Assembly (NCBI GenBank): GCA_934747765.1
Contig: CAKVGZ010000002.1
Span: 1-64,000 of the forward strand
DNA length: 64,000 nucleotides
Source of the DNA: an uncultured Clostridia bacterium
GTDB taxonomy: Bacteria > Bacillota > Clostridia > Christensenellales > UBA1242
Direction: 5' to 3'
Position numbers and translations under genes: made by a program. Below the pieces are notes generated by a model. The model was not told the DNA's origin. It made no database searches and worked only from the letters and a program-made list of their open reading frames with translations. The first letter of the stretch is position 1, and every line of letters begins with the position of its first letter. This document shows, in pieces, positions 49,914-59,002 of the stretch.

Positions 49914-51443
49914 ATGCAAAAGAAGAAACTAATCAATTATCGTCCAATGTTTTATTGCTTTCTTGCGCTGTTAGGCTCAATTCTTTTTGCTAAACATATT
50001 TTTCAAAGTGATTGGTTTTTGATCGCAATTTTCATAGTTATTGTTGCTGTGGTGACCACAGCTTTCATTGTTAGTAAGAAATTCATTGCGGGGTTATTTT
50101 TGCTACTTGCAATTTGTGTTGGACTTGCGGGCTATACAGTTGAAATGTCCGCTTTTTCAAATGAACCTTTTCATGCAACTTCCAATCTTGAAGGAAGAGT
50201 TTCAGGAAGCAGCGCAACTTATGGAAAAAATCAATATATAGTTCTCGAAGGCGTGATTGTTGATGGCAAGCCAATTTCGCAAAACATTCAGCTCAGAATT
50301 TTTGGAGCGCCTTATCTTTCAGTTGGCGATGAAATTTCACTTGTGGCAACCATAACACCAATCAGCGCACTTGATGAAAATAACAAAGTTCAAACATATG
50401 CATATAAGAACAATTGTTACTATATGGCAACAAAAAAATCTGACATAATAATTCGTGAAAACAGAAAAACAGTTTCAGAAAAAGTTCAGTGTGCTGTCAA
50501 AGAAAAGTTAAATCAAAACATGAACGAAGAGAATGCAGGAATTGCCTATGCCATGCTTTTTGGCGACAAATCCAATGTGGATTATGAAACAAAATCGGCA
50601 TATCGCACAAGTGGAATAGCCCATATTCTCGCAGTCTCCGGCTTGCACGTTGGAATTATTGTGGGCGCACTTGCTTGGATTATGAAAAAATGTAGAGCCA
50701 ATCGTTGGGTTATATTAATTGTAATCACTGCCATCTTGGCCTTCTATTCATATTTGTGCAATTTCACACCTTCCGTTGTTCGTGCTTCAATCATGTCGTT
50801 TGGAGTTCTTTTCACAAATGCCATTTACAGGAGACATGACACTCTCAGCGCGTTGGGTCTTGCTGGTGTGTTAATTCTGCTTTTTCGACCACTTTATGCA
50901 TTTGACATCGGTTTTCAACTCAGTTTTGGATGCGTAATAGGAATAGTGATATTTGGAAGGAGTGTGTTCAAATTTTTAAGAAAACCAATCAAAAAATTCG
51001 TGTTGCCAAAATGTATTGCAAGTCCACTTGCAACAACCATTTCATCCCAATTCTTGATTCTACCAATTCTTCTTTCAAACTTTGATGGCGTTTCATTTTT
51101 GACTTTGTTCATAAATCTTTTGATAATTCCAATCTTCACAGTTGCCTTTGTGATGACGTTCTTTGCAACGCCGTTGCTTTTCATATCAGATTTCTTTAAA
51201 ACCTTCCTATGGTTTCCAAATATGCTTATGAATTTCATAGGCGACTGTGCAAAATTTGTTTCTAGCCAAACATGGAGCATAATTCCGCATTACAAATTCG
51301 CTTTTGCGTCTTTTGTGTGCTTCTTTGCTTTCATGTTTGTTTGTAGTAGAATATTCTTGGCAGAAAAGAAAGTGAAATTGATAACTTCGCTTGTTTTGGC
51401 ATGTTCCACAATTCTTGTTGTTGGACTTTTACAATTAACATAA
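49914..51443 (+). CDS. comEC: ComEC/Rec2-type DNA uptake channel protein (no MBL domain)
   Basis: 509 aa, about ten transmembrane helices. An N-terminal extracellular OB-like domain (about 70-170) precedes the competence domain with 'RTSGIAHILAVSGLHVGII' and 'PSVVRASIMSFGVL'. The C-terminal metallo-beta-lactamase domain of long ComEC proteins is absent, as in many short forms. The protein transports single-stranded DNA in competent bacteria. It is followed by holA, the usual Bacillota pairing. Confidence 0.9.
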   Translation: MQKKKLINYRPMFYCFLALLGSILFAKHIFQSDWFLIAIFIVIVAVVTTAFIVSKKFIAGLFLLLAICVGLAGYTVEMSAFSNEPFHATSNLEGRVSGSSATYGKNQYIVLEGVIVDGKPISQNIQLRIFGAPYLSVGDEISLVATITPISALDENNKVQTYAYKNNCYYMATKKSDIIIRENRKTVSEKVQCAVKEKLNQNMNEENAGIAYAMLFGDKSNVDYETKSAYRTSGIAHILAVSGLHVGIIVGALAWIMKKCRANRWVILIVITAILAFYSYLCNFTPSVVRASIMSFGVLFTNAIYRRHDTLSALGLAGVLILLFRPLYAFDIGFQLSFGCVIGIVIFGRSVFKFLRKPIKKFVLPKCIASPLATTISSQFLILPILLSNFDGVSFLTLFINLLIIPIFTVAFVMTFFATPLLFISDFFKTFLWFPNMLMNFIGDCAKFVSSQTWSIIPHYKFAFASFVCFFAFMFVCSRIFLAEKKVKLITSLVLACSTILVVGLLQLT

Positions 51444-51460
51444 AAAGGAGAAAATTAAAT

Positions 51461-52411
51461 ATGAAATTTGTTGAACTTCCTCAAACATTAAAACAAAAGA
51501 TTGAAACTCTCTACATTTTAAAAGGAGATGATTCTTTTGTTATCGACAGTGCAATAAAACATATTAATAATGCGTGCGGAAATGAAATGCCCGACTTTAA
51601 TAAAAGTTTTTTTGATAACGAAAATTTTTCAGCTCAAAAAATCTTGGAGGCATCAAACATGATGCCATTAGGAACAGATAGAAAGTTCGTTTTGATAAAA
51701 CAAATTGAAAAAATTTCCGAACAAGACAAAAAATTATTAACTGAAGTTTTCGAATCAATCCCTCAATCAACAACCATCGCCATAATTTACACTGACGCAT
51801 GGAAGTTCCTTAAAGTTGGCGAAATTGTGGATTGCTCCAAACAAAGTTTTGACCTTTTAACAAAATATATAAAAGTTGAAACTTTGAAAAATAAACTTAC
51901 AATTTCACCTGATGCAATCAAAACATTGATTGAAATTTGCGGATTTAATTTGACAAACATATCAAATGAACTAAAAAAACTCACTTCCTATTGCGAAAGC
52001 GAAATCACAAGCCAAGACATCTCAACTCTCGTTGACCCCGACATTGAGTTTCAAATTTTTGAATTAACAGAGAATTTAGGTTCAAAAAATGCAACAAAGA
52101 GTTTGGAAATTCTTTCAACTTTCCTTTCACGCAAAGAACCTGTTCAAAACTTATTTTCGCTGATTGCAAATCATTTCAGACGTCTTGCACATTCAAGTTT
52201 TTCAAATGCTCCAGCAAATGAACTTGCAAATCTTCTTGGTGTCAAAGAATATGCAATCATCAAAGCGCGACAACAATCAAAATTCTTTTCAAAAGTTCAA
52301 TTAAAAAACATATTGTCAACTTTAGAAGAAATTGACAATATGATAAAAAGCGGAAAAATGGCGTCGGAAAACGCAATTTACTATTTAATTTTCAAAATTT
52401 TATATTGTTAG
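51461..52411 (+). CDS. holA: DNA polymerase III delta subunit
   Basis: 316 aa from the ATG at 51461, with AAAAGGAG upstream; in-frame codons inside comEC are not used. The protein has the HolA pattern ('YILKGDDSFVIDSAI', 'NMMPLGTDRKFVLIKQIEKI', 'FELTENLGSKNATKSLEIL'). It opens the beta clamp in the clamp loader. Ends four bases inside the converging patatin gene. Confidence 0.92.
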   Translation: MKFVELPQTLKQKIETLYILKGDDSFVIDSAIKHINNACGNEMPDFNKSFFDNENFSAQKILEASNMMPLGTDRKFVLIKQIEKISEQDKKLLTEVFESIPQSTTIAIIYTDAWKFLKVGEIVDCSKQSFDLLTKYIKVETLKNKLTISPDAIKTLIEICGFNLTNISNELKKLTSYCESEITSQDISTLVDPDIEFQIFELTENLGSKNATKSLEILSTFLSRKEPVQNLFSLIANHFRRLAHSSFSNAPANELANLLGVKEYAIIKARQQSKFFSKVQLKNILSTLEEIDNMIKSGKMASENAIYYLIFKILYC

Positions 52412-53280
52412 ATGATAACAACATCATGTTTAAACCTTTGCTTTACACGTCTTGGCAAAGGTTTTTTGTTGAATAACGCCAAAATTTCTGGCATCCTTTC
52501 GATTGTTGCTCTGTAGCCTTCTTCAATCATTTCATCATAACCTTCCATTTTGGTGGATTTAAAACGTTTTGTTTCTGGCTGAATAACGATATCTCCAAAA
52601 TCATATCCGGTTTCAGCATTTTTTTTCATCAAAATTCTGATGGTGGCGCTGAGCACATCCAATATTTTTGTGGACTTTGCCCCATAGTTTCTTGAAGGAT
52701 TGACATCAACTGCAACAACATAATCGCATCCAAAAAGTTTTGGAACATTTGATGGCAGAGTGTTTTGAAGCCCGCCATCACTCAGCAATCTGTCTTGAAA
52801 TTCAACAGGTTGAAAGATTGCAGGAACGGCACAACTCCCCGCAACTGCTTTTGCCAAATTGCCGTTTGTTATAACACATTCCTTTGTGGACAAAATGTCA
52901 ACTGCAACAACAGCAAGCGGAATGTTGCTCTCTTTAACATCAATATCGCCAAGATTATTTCTCAAAATTTCTTCAAGACCTTCTGTTGAAGAGGGCATAA
53001 GAGGGATTTTTGACCTTCGAATATCTTTTTCTCTAAAGTTTTTTGCCATATTATACATTTGTTCGTATGACCAACCATGACTGTAAAAAGCGCCCACAAG
53101 CGAACCAGCGCTTGTTCCTGCAACAAAATCAAATTTAAGGCCATATTCTTCAAATGCTTTAATTGCGCCAAGATGTGCAAAACCTCTTGCCCCGCCTCCG
53201 CCAAGAGCAAGTCCAATTTTAACTTTTTTGTTTTTCCCAAGTTTAACTTTGCTTTTCAGTGTTTCCAAAAATTTTAACAT
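52408..53280 (-). CDS. Patatin-like phospholipase
   Basis: 290 aa from the ATG at 53280. Oxyanion 'GGGGARGFAHLGAIKA', nucleophile 'GTSAGS' (Ser about 47) and catalytic Asp in 'LLSDGGL' (about 172) are intact. A cytoplasmic, probably membrane-associated lipid acyl hydrolase of the RssA/YlbK type. No Shine-Dalgarno; TATAAT is six bases before the ATG. Confidence 0.92.
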   Translation of the reverse strand: MLKFLETLKSKVKLGKNKKVKIGLALGGGGARGFAHLGAIKAFEEYGLKFDFVAGTSAGSLVGAFYSHGWSYEQMYNMAKNFREKDIRRSKIPLMPSSTEGLEEILRNNLGDIDVKESNIPLAVVAVDILSTKECVITNGNLAKAVAGSCAVPAIFQPVEFQDRLLSDGGLQNTLPSNVPKLFGCDYVVAVDVNPSRNYGAKSTKILDVLSATIRILMKKNAETGYDFGDIVIQPETKRFKSTKMEGYDEMIEEGYRATIERMPEILALFNKKPLPRRVKQRFKHDVVII

Positions 53281-53315
53281 AAATATATTATAAACTTTTT
53301 CTCTCGAAATTTGCA

Positions 53316-53343
53316 AACAAAAAAAACCGCCAAGGCGGTTTTT
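53316..53343. terminator. Hairpin between patatin and coiled-coil genes
   Basis: AAACCGCC/GGCGGTTT with flanking A and T runs; serves the minus-strand gene ending at 53345. Confidence 0.85.
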
Positions 53344-53344
53344 G

Positions 53345-54628
53345 TTATTCAGCATCTTTTTTAAGTTTAGCAATTGCTTCTTCAGTGTTTTTGATGTCTT
53401 CTTTCAAAGTTTCATTGTTGTTCATCAAGATGTTGTATGTGTTTTCCAAAATTGGGAAACGTTCTTTGTTGTTGTCCATAACTTCTTTGCAATGTTGAAC
53501 TGAAAGTTTCAATCCTTCAAGAAGGTCAAGTTCTTCTGAAAGTTTTTTTGCTTTTTCTTCGTCTATGTCAGCAATATTGTTAACTCCATAAAGAACAACT
53601 TTTTCTTTTGCAACAATTGCTTCTTTTCTTCTAAGTTTTCTTTCATCACTTTCAAGAGTTTTGCTTACTTTTCTAAGTGGAATATACTCTTTTTTAACTT
53701 TTCTAAGTTCTTTATCGTTGTTTGCAAGTCTTTCTTTCAAAGTTTCAAGTCTTGCTTCGTGTTCTTCAAGACTGAGCGAAGCTCCTGTTGCAGTTTCTTT
53801 TCCTTCAAGTTCTTTTGAAAGTTCACTGTTTTTAGCTTGAAGTTCAGCGATTTCTTGTTCAAATTTTGCCTTCAATTCAGCAAGTTTGTCATCTTCTTCT
53901 TGAGCGACTTCTTGCTGTCCTTCTTGTTCACCCAATTCAATAACCCCAGTTTCTGTTGGAACTGTTTCTGGATTTTCAAGTTGCATTTCTTCTTGACCAA
54001 CAAGTGGTTCTTCGTCGTTGAAAACATTTATATCATCGTCGCCAAAGAAAAGGTTTTCAATTTCGCTGTCGTTGCCATCAAGTTGATGTTGACGTCTTTC
54101 TTCAATTTCACGAAGCATGTTTTGTCTGTATTTTTCTTCTTCAGCTCTAAGTTCGTCAACTTCTTCTTGGTTTTCTTCAACAACTGGTTCTTCTGTTTGT
54201 TCAGTTTCTTCAACTGGAGTTTCAACAACTTCTTCGATTGGCTCTTCAACTGGTTCTTCAATTGGTGCTTCAACTTCTTCAACAGGTTCTTGGATTTCTT
54301 CTTGAACTGGTTCTTCAACTGGTGCTGGAACTGCAATAACTTCTTCTTGCTTTGGTTGTTCTGCTTTGAAGTTGGTTGCAACAGGTTCATCTTTATATTC
54401 AAGTTCCTTAACTTCTTCATTTGGAGCTTGAAGTTGTTTCACTTCTTCTTTTTCCTTAGTTTCAGATTTTTCTGCGTTTTTCCTCTTGTGTCCGAAGCGA
54501 ACATAATTAGGATCTAAAATCGAAAGAACAATATCTCCTAAGAAGAAAATAACAAATCCTCCAACTACAATAATGCCAATAATTGCCAAAACTTGCAAAA
54601 ATGCATTAACAAATCCTAAAAACATCAT
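53345..54628 (-). CDS. Membrane-anchored coiled-coil protein with Glu/Pro-rich linker
   Basis: 427 aa. One or two hydrophobic stretches at 3-38, a basic stop-transfer, then a Glu/Pro/Val-rich low-complexity linker (about 75-165) built from 'EEPVEE'-like repeats. A long coiled coil (about 240-427) follows. EzrA-like topology (membrane anchor plus cytoplasmic coiled coil) suggests a division or envelope scaffold, but I see no family match. GAGGT site. Confidence 0.6.
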   Translation of the reverse strand: MMFLGFVNAFLQVLAIIGIIVVGGFVIFFLGDIVLSILDPNYVRFGHKRKNAEKSETKEKEEVKQLQAPNEEVKELEYKDEPVATNFKAEQPKQEEVIAVPAPVEEPVQEEIQEPVEEVEAPIEEPVEEPIEEVVETPVEETEQTEEPVVEENQEEVDELRAEEEKYRQNMLREIEERRQHQLDGNDSEIENLFFGDDDINVFNDEEPLVGQEEMQLENPETVPTETGVIELGEQEGQQEVAQEEDDKLAELKAKFEQEIAELQAKNSELSKELEGKETATGASLSLEEHEARLETLKERLANNDKELRKVKKEYIPLRKVSKTLESDERKLRRKEAIVAKEKVVLYGVNNIADIDEEKAKKLSEELDLLEGLKLSVQHCKEVMDNNKERFPILENTYNILMNNNETLKEDIKNTEEAIAKLKKDAE

Positions 54629-54660
54629 AACTATAATACCTCACTTTTGTTTTTAAAAAT

Positions 54661-55010
54661 TGGTGGAGACGGTGGGAGTTGAACCCACGTCCGAAAAAGC
54701 ATGAACGGCTTTTCTACGTGTTTAGTTCATTTGAGACTTTCATTTTAATGCACATAATGAACAAATGTGAATCAAACTAGTCTTTTTTTTGTCGTTTCAG
54801 TGTCCAAAGACAAAACACTGAACGTTCCCCACGTTTTTGATGCCCGCTAGCGAATTTGTGGGAGAACTCGCTCGGACAGTTGCCAACTAAGCAACAACAG
54901 CAAGATTTTGATTATCTGCGTTTAATTTAGTTTTTTCGTTTTAAGGTAACCGACTACCACACGCTTTGCACCCCTCAAAAGCATTCCCCGTCGAAACCAT
55001 TTACGCCCCC
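54661..55010 (-). ncRNA. ssrA: Transfer-messenger RNA (tmRNA)
   Basis: About 350 nt. The 5' end GGGGGCGTAAATGG (55010 downward) pairs with the 3' CGTCTCC-A-CCA end at 54661, and the TTCAACTCCCACC T arm is standard. The tag frame ends at TAG (54887-54889). Its last residues read NADNQNLAVVA; the whole possible tag from 54940 is 17 aa. The resume codon is not certain. Adjacent to smpB, with which it rescues stalled ribosomes. Confidence 0.96.
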
Positions 55011-55028
55011 ATGACGAAATTGGTTCTC

Positions 55029-55484
55029 CTACCTGCCAACCCTGAAATTTTTGCTGACTGCGTCAATTTCACGTTTGGCGGATTTTTCTTTTAAAGTTTC
55101 GCGTTTGTCGAAAAGTTTTTTTCCTTTTCCAATTCCAATCTCAACTTTAACAAGATTGCCTTTAAAGTATACCCTAAGTGGAACAATTGTCAACCCCTTT
55201 TCTGAAACTTTTTGTCTCAAACGAGATATTTCAGTTCGCTTTAATAGAAGTTTTCTTGTTCTTTTAACGTCAGGAGCATAAGAAGAAGTTTTCTCAAAAG
55301 GTTTAATGTAGCAATTAACCAAAAAAACCTCATTGCCGATTATCTTAACATAACTTTCGTTAAGGCTAATTCCTCCGGCTCTAATCGATTTAACTTCGCT
55401 TCCTTCAAGGGAAATTCCTGCTTCAAGATTGTCAGAAATGAAATAGTCAAAGTACGCTTTTTTATTATTTGCAATAATTTTCAT
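55029..55484 (-). CDS. smpB: SmpB, tmRNA-binding protein
   Basis: 151 aa. 'KKAYFDYFISDNLEAGISLEGSEVKSIRAG' in pieces, 'CYIKPFE', and the basic C-terminal tail 'KRETLKEKSAKREID'. It delivers tmRNA to stalled ribosomes. AGGAGAA site. Placed between rnr and ssrA in transcription order. Confidence 0.98.
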   Translation of the reverse strand: MKIIANNKKAYFDYFISDNLEAGISLEGSEVKSIRAGGISLNESYVKIIGNEVFLVNCYIKPFEKTSSYAPDVKRTRKLLLKRTEISRLRQKVSEKGLTIVPLRVYFKGNLVKVEIGIGKGKKLFDKRETLKEKSAKREIDAVSKNFRVGR

Positions 55485-55572
55485 TTCTCCTCCATTATAT
55501 CATCAAAATTTAACAAATCAAGAGCTAATTTTAAAAAATCGCGATTTTTTCGCAATTTTTTTATGTTTTTAA

Positions 55573-57819
55573 TCATTCGCAAAGCAAAAAATCAATTCTT
55601 CGTGTTTCAACATTTGCCGAAATAACTTTAATCTTTATGTTTTGCCCAATTGAAAATTTTCGTTTTTTGCCTTTTAAAACAAATTTTCTTTCATCGTAAT
55701 TATAGTCATCTGGTGGAAGGGTTTCAATTTTTATTAACCCTTCAATTGTGTTTTCAAGCTCAACAAAAATTCCAAAACTTGAAATCCCAGAAATTCTTCC
55801 TTCGTAAACTTCTCCAATTTTGTTTTCCATGAACTTGGCTTTGAATAAGTCGTCTGCTTGGCGCTCCGCTTCATCCGCTTTTCTTTCACGTTCACTCGAT
55901 TGGAAAGCACTGTCGATAACAAACTCTTCAAGGTCATAATTCCCTTTGAAAAGTTTTCTTATTTGAGGCGTGTTCATTTGTTCACTTGTTAATATATTCG
56001 ATTTGCAAACTGAAAGTGCCTTTTTTATGATTCTGTGAATTGTGAGGTCTGGATATCGTCTGATTGGCGAAGTGAAATGGCAGTAATATTGAAGAGCCAG
56101 CCCAAAATGCCCCAAACATTCTTCCGCATAAATGGCCTTTTCAAGAGCTCTCAAAACCAGCATGCTTCCAACTTCCGCAAAGTCGGTTTTCTTAACTTGT
56201 TCCAAAACATATTGAATATATTTGGCATCAATGTGTTTGCTTTGTTTTATGTCAACTCCAAATTCGTTCAAAACTTCAACAACTTCTTGAACCCTAATTT
56301 TTGAAGGCTCACCATGAATTCTGTAAACAAATGGAACATCAAGTTTACAAAATGCTTCGGCCACAACTCTGTTTGCAAGAACCATAAAGTTTTCAATGAG
56401 CTTGTAAGCATCATTTCTTTCTCTTTTTCTTATGTCCAAAATGTTGTTTCCGTCCATATCAAAATATGTTTCGGAAAGCTCAAGATCCAAAGCTCCCGCG
56501 TGATGCCGTGCATTTCCAAGTTTTGCACTCAGTTGATTCATGTCCAAAAGCATCTCAATTGCTTTTTTGCTTAAACTGCCATTTTGCAAAAATCTTTTAA
56601 CTTCTTCAGGTGTCAACACTTTGCTTTCTTCAGTGTTTAATTTGTCGCCCAAAATGTTTTGAACTTGTGTGTAAGTCAAACGATATGAACTTTTGATTAC
56701 ACTTTCATAAATCCGATATGAAACAACTTCGGCAAACTTGTTAAGTCTAACTTCAACAGTAAGCGCCAATTTCTCTTCGTTTGGATTCAGCGAACATAAA
56801 TCGTTAGAAAGTCTTTTTGGAAGCATAGGATAAACACGGCCAGGAAAGTACACACTTGTTCCGCGCATATATGCTTCCTTGTCTATTTCACTTTTATATT
56901 TAACATAGTTGCCAACATCAGCAATGTGAATTCCAAGCACATATTCATTGCCATCTTTCTCAAGACTTATGGCATCGTCCAAATCTTTTGCATCCGCGCC
57001 GTCAATTGTGACAATAAGTTTGCCAGTTAAATCAACTCTTCGTCTTTTTTCTTTTTCAAAATCGGTCGTTAAATTCTCCGCTTCAGCCAAAACTTTTTCA
57101 GGAAAAACCTCAGGAATTTGATTTTCCACCATAATGGCCTTTATCCCCTGTTCTATGTCATCTCCTTTAACAATTTCGGCAACTTTTCCAACTGGAAGAG
57201 AACATTTTGCTCCTTCAGGTTGAAAAGTTAATGTGGCAGAAACCTTGTCGCCTTCTTTTGCCTCGCCAATATCTCTTGAAGGAATTAACACAGGCTTTGA
57301 AAATCTGACGTTGTCAGGAATAACAAAATAGTTGTCACTGTCAAGCCTGTGACCTTTGTAAATTGAATTGTTGCCCCTGATAAGTTTTCCAACAACACTT
57401 TTATTTCCGCGCTTCAAAATTTTAACAACACTTCCGCTGTCCTTCCCTTCCAGTCTGAAAAGAACTTCATCTCCGTCAAATGCACCAAAAAGCATGCTTG
57501 CCGGAACAAACACATCTTCCCTTTGGCTTTTTTTATATTCAAACCCTTGATGTCCTTCACGCTTTGGAGAAATGAACGCAAATCCTTTTGGATTTCCGCA
57601 AACAGTTCCTTTTGAGAGTTTTAAAGAACAAGGTGCAACAAGTTTTCGTTTATGGTCTTCAACAAGTTCTCCATCAAGAATCATTTTGTTAACACATTTT
57701 GCAATGTTGTCAACTGGTTCACCCAACTTTTCCGAGAGTTTTGAAAAAAGTTGTCCATAAGATTTGTAGTCAATGTTTTCGTTTTTTATTTCAAAAAAAA
57801 TTTGTTCGTGAAGTTTCAT
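55573..57819 (-). CDS. rnr: Ribonuclease R
   Basis: 748 aa from the ATG at 57819. Winged-helix N-terminus, cold-shock domains ('GTVCGNPKGFAFISP'), RNB catalytic core ('TIDGADAKDLDDAISLEKDG' with four Asp residues, 'TSPIRRYPDLTIHRII') and a C-terminal S1 domain ('GEVYEGRISGISSFGIFVEL'). A 3'-5' exonuclease of structured RNA that works with SmpB/tmRNA. No Shine-Dalgarno; TAAAAT six bases before the ATG. Confidence 0.97.
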   Translation of the reverse strand: MKLHEQIFFEIKNENIDYKSYGQLFSKLSEKLGEPVDNIAKCVNKMILDGELVEDHKRKLVAPCSLKLSKGTVCGNPKGFAFISPKREGHQGFEYKKSQREDVFVPASMLFGAFDGDEVLFRLEGKDSGSVVKILKRGNKSVVGKLIRGNNSIYKGHRLDSDNYFVIPDNVRFSKPVLIPSRDIGEAKEGDKVSATLTFQPEGAKCSLPVGKVAEIVKGDDIEQGIKAIMVENQIPEVFPEKVLAEAENLTTDFEKEKRRRVDLTGKLIVTIDGADAKDLDDAISLEKDGNEYVLGIHIADVGNYVKYKSEIDKEAYMRGTSVYFPGRVYPMLPKRLSNDLCSLNPNEEKLALTVEVRLNKFAEVVSYRIYESVIKSSYRLTYTQVQNILGDKLNTEESKVLTPEEVKRFLQNGSLSKKAIEMLLDMNQLSAKLGNARHHAGALDLELSETYFDMDGNNILDIRKRERNDAYKLIENFMVLANRVVAEAFCKLDVPFVYRIHGEPSKIRVQEVVEVLNEFGVDIKQSKHIDAKYIQYVLEQVKKTDFAEVGSMLVLRALEKAIYAEECLGHFGLALQYYCHFTSPIRRYPDLTIHRIIKKALSVCKSNILTSEQMNTPQIRKLFKGNYDLEEFVIDSAFQSSERERKADEAERQADDLFKAKFMENKIGEVYEGRISGISSFGIFVELENTIEGLIKIETLPPDDYNYDERKFVLKGKKRKFSIGQNIKIKVISANVETRRIDFLLCE

Positions 57820-57855
57820 GAACAAATTTTAACACATTATTTTATTTTATCAAAA

Positions 57856-58152
57856 TTAAAAAGCGTTTTGAACAACAATTGTGATGAAGAAAAGAAGAAT
57901 TGCAATTCCAATTATTGATGCAAAAGCAATTGTAAGTTTTTTCAAAATTCCTTCGCGAGTTTTCCCTTTATTTTGAGAATAATAACTTTCTTGAACTCCG
58001 GTGATAACATTATTTCCGCCTTCTTTTGTGTCTTGCATAATTGTGACAACAATAAGTGCAATTGCCGAAAGAGCAACAATTCCCACCAAAACATATCTAA
58101 TAATTGGGAATGATGTGGCAATCCAACTTGGAATTAATCCTAATAATTTCAT
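57856..58152 (-). CDS. secG: SecG translocase subunit
   Basis: 98 aa. Two transmembrane helices (about 18-38 and 73-94) with 'QDTKEGG' and 'ESYYSQNKGKTREG' in the loop, the SecG signature region. Part of SecYEG. GGAGAT site. Stands upstream of rnr as in many Bacillota. Confidence 0.95.
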   Translation of the reverse strand: MKLLGLIPSWIATSFPIIRYVLVGIVALSAIALIVVTIMQDTKEGGNNVITGVQESYYSQNKGKTREGILKKLTIAFASIIGIAILLFFITIVVQNAF

Positions 58153-58208
58153 AAAATCTCCTTAAACTAAGAAAGTATAGCACATTAAATTGTTTTTGCA
58201 AACAATTT

Positions 58209-58454
58209 TTAAGCAAATGTTGCGCAAGCAACAAAAGCCGTCAATCCTCCAAGGAGAATTGCAAAAATCAAAGGCATGATTCTTAATTTGTTTTTGTCAG
58301 CACTGAAAGTTGGTTTCAAGAAACGAATAAAGCAAAGCAAACACATAATTGCAAGAAGAGCAACTATAAGTGAGGTCACTGTTGTGCTCAATCCTTTAAA
58401 AAATTTTGAGATTGAATCCCACCAATCGTTCAAAAAACTGCCTAAAAATTCCAT
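58209..58454 (-). CDS. Small two-helix membrane protein
   Basis: 81 aa. Transmembrane segments at about 26-44 and 60-79. AGGAGAT site; upstream of secG and likely in the same operon. Not recognised. Confidence 0.6.
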   Translation of the reverse strand: MEFLGSFLNDWWDSISKFFKGLSTTVTSLIVALLAIMCLLCFIRFLKPTFSADKNKLRIMPLIFAILLGGLTAFVACATFA

Positions 58455-58534
58455 CTTGCATCTCCTAAACTATTTTTCGAGAAAATTATATAATAAAAAA
58501 GTGAAAATTGCAAGATAATTTTAAAAAAAAGGTA

Positions 58535-58563
58535 TTGACAAACGGTGAATTATAAGTTAAAAT
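58535..58563 (+). promoter_or_regulatory. Promoter of the 124-aa gene
   Basis: TTGACA (58535-58540), 17-bp spacer, TAAAAT (58558-58563). Confidence 0.8.
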
Positions 58564-58590
58564 CAAGTCAAAAGAAAAGGAGAGAATAAA

Positions 58591-58965
58591 ATGGCTAATT
58601 ACAAAGATGCATTATTTAAAATTGAAACCCATAAAATTTATGAGGAGGGTTCAAAAGAATACAATATTAAATCAAACTTGGCAACCAAATGCTTAAGCAA
58701 GTTTCAAAACGTTTCATTGGATGTACCTTTATACGTTTCTTATCTGCTTTTATATGAAGTTAATGGGCTTGTGAAAGTTGACTGGAATAAATTCTTAACA
58801 ATTGATGCAACTCCAGTTAATACGGAAGCTTTATCTAAAGCTGCAAAAGAAACAATTATATCCATTGAACAATATAACCCAGATGCTACGAAAAGAATTT
58901 GCAAAGATTTAAGATTTCATCGTTTTCAAGATACAATAAAAGTTAGCGACACACAACAAGAATAA
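58591..58965 (+). CDS. Unknown 124-aa protein
   Basis: 124 aa with AAAGGAG site, consensus promoter and its own bidirectional terminator. Soluble and mixed alpha/beta ('FQNVSLDVPLYVSYLLLYEVNGLVKV' in part). Converges on the 413-aa gene. Family not recognised. Confidence 0.6.
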   Translation: MANYKDALFKIETHKIYEEGSKEYNIKSNLATKCLSKFQNVSLDVPLYVSYLLLYEVNGLVKVDWNKFLTIDATPVNTEALSKAAKETIISIEQYNPDATKRICKDLRFHRFQDTIKVSDTQQE

Positions 58966-58966
58966 T

Positions 58967-58998
58967 AAAAAAAATTGAGATTGATCTCAATTTTTTTA
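58967..58998. terminator. Bidirectional terminator
   Basis: AAATTGAGA/TCTCAATTT with A and T runs between two converging unknown genes. Confidence 0.85.
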
Positions 58999-59002
58999 TT
59001 AT

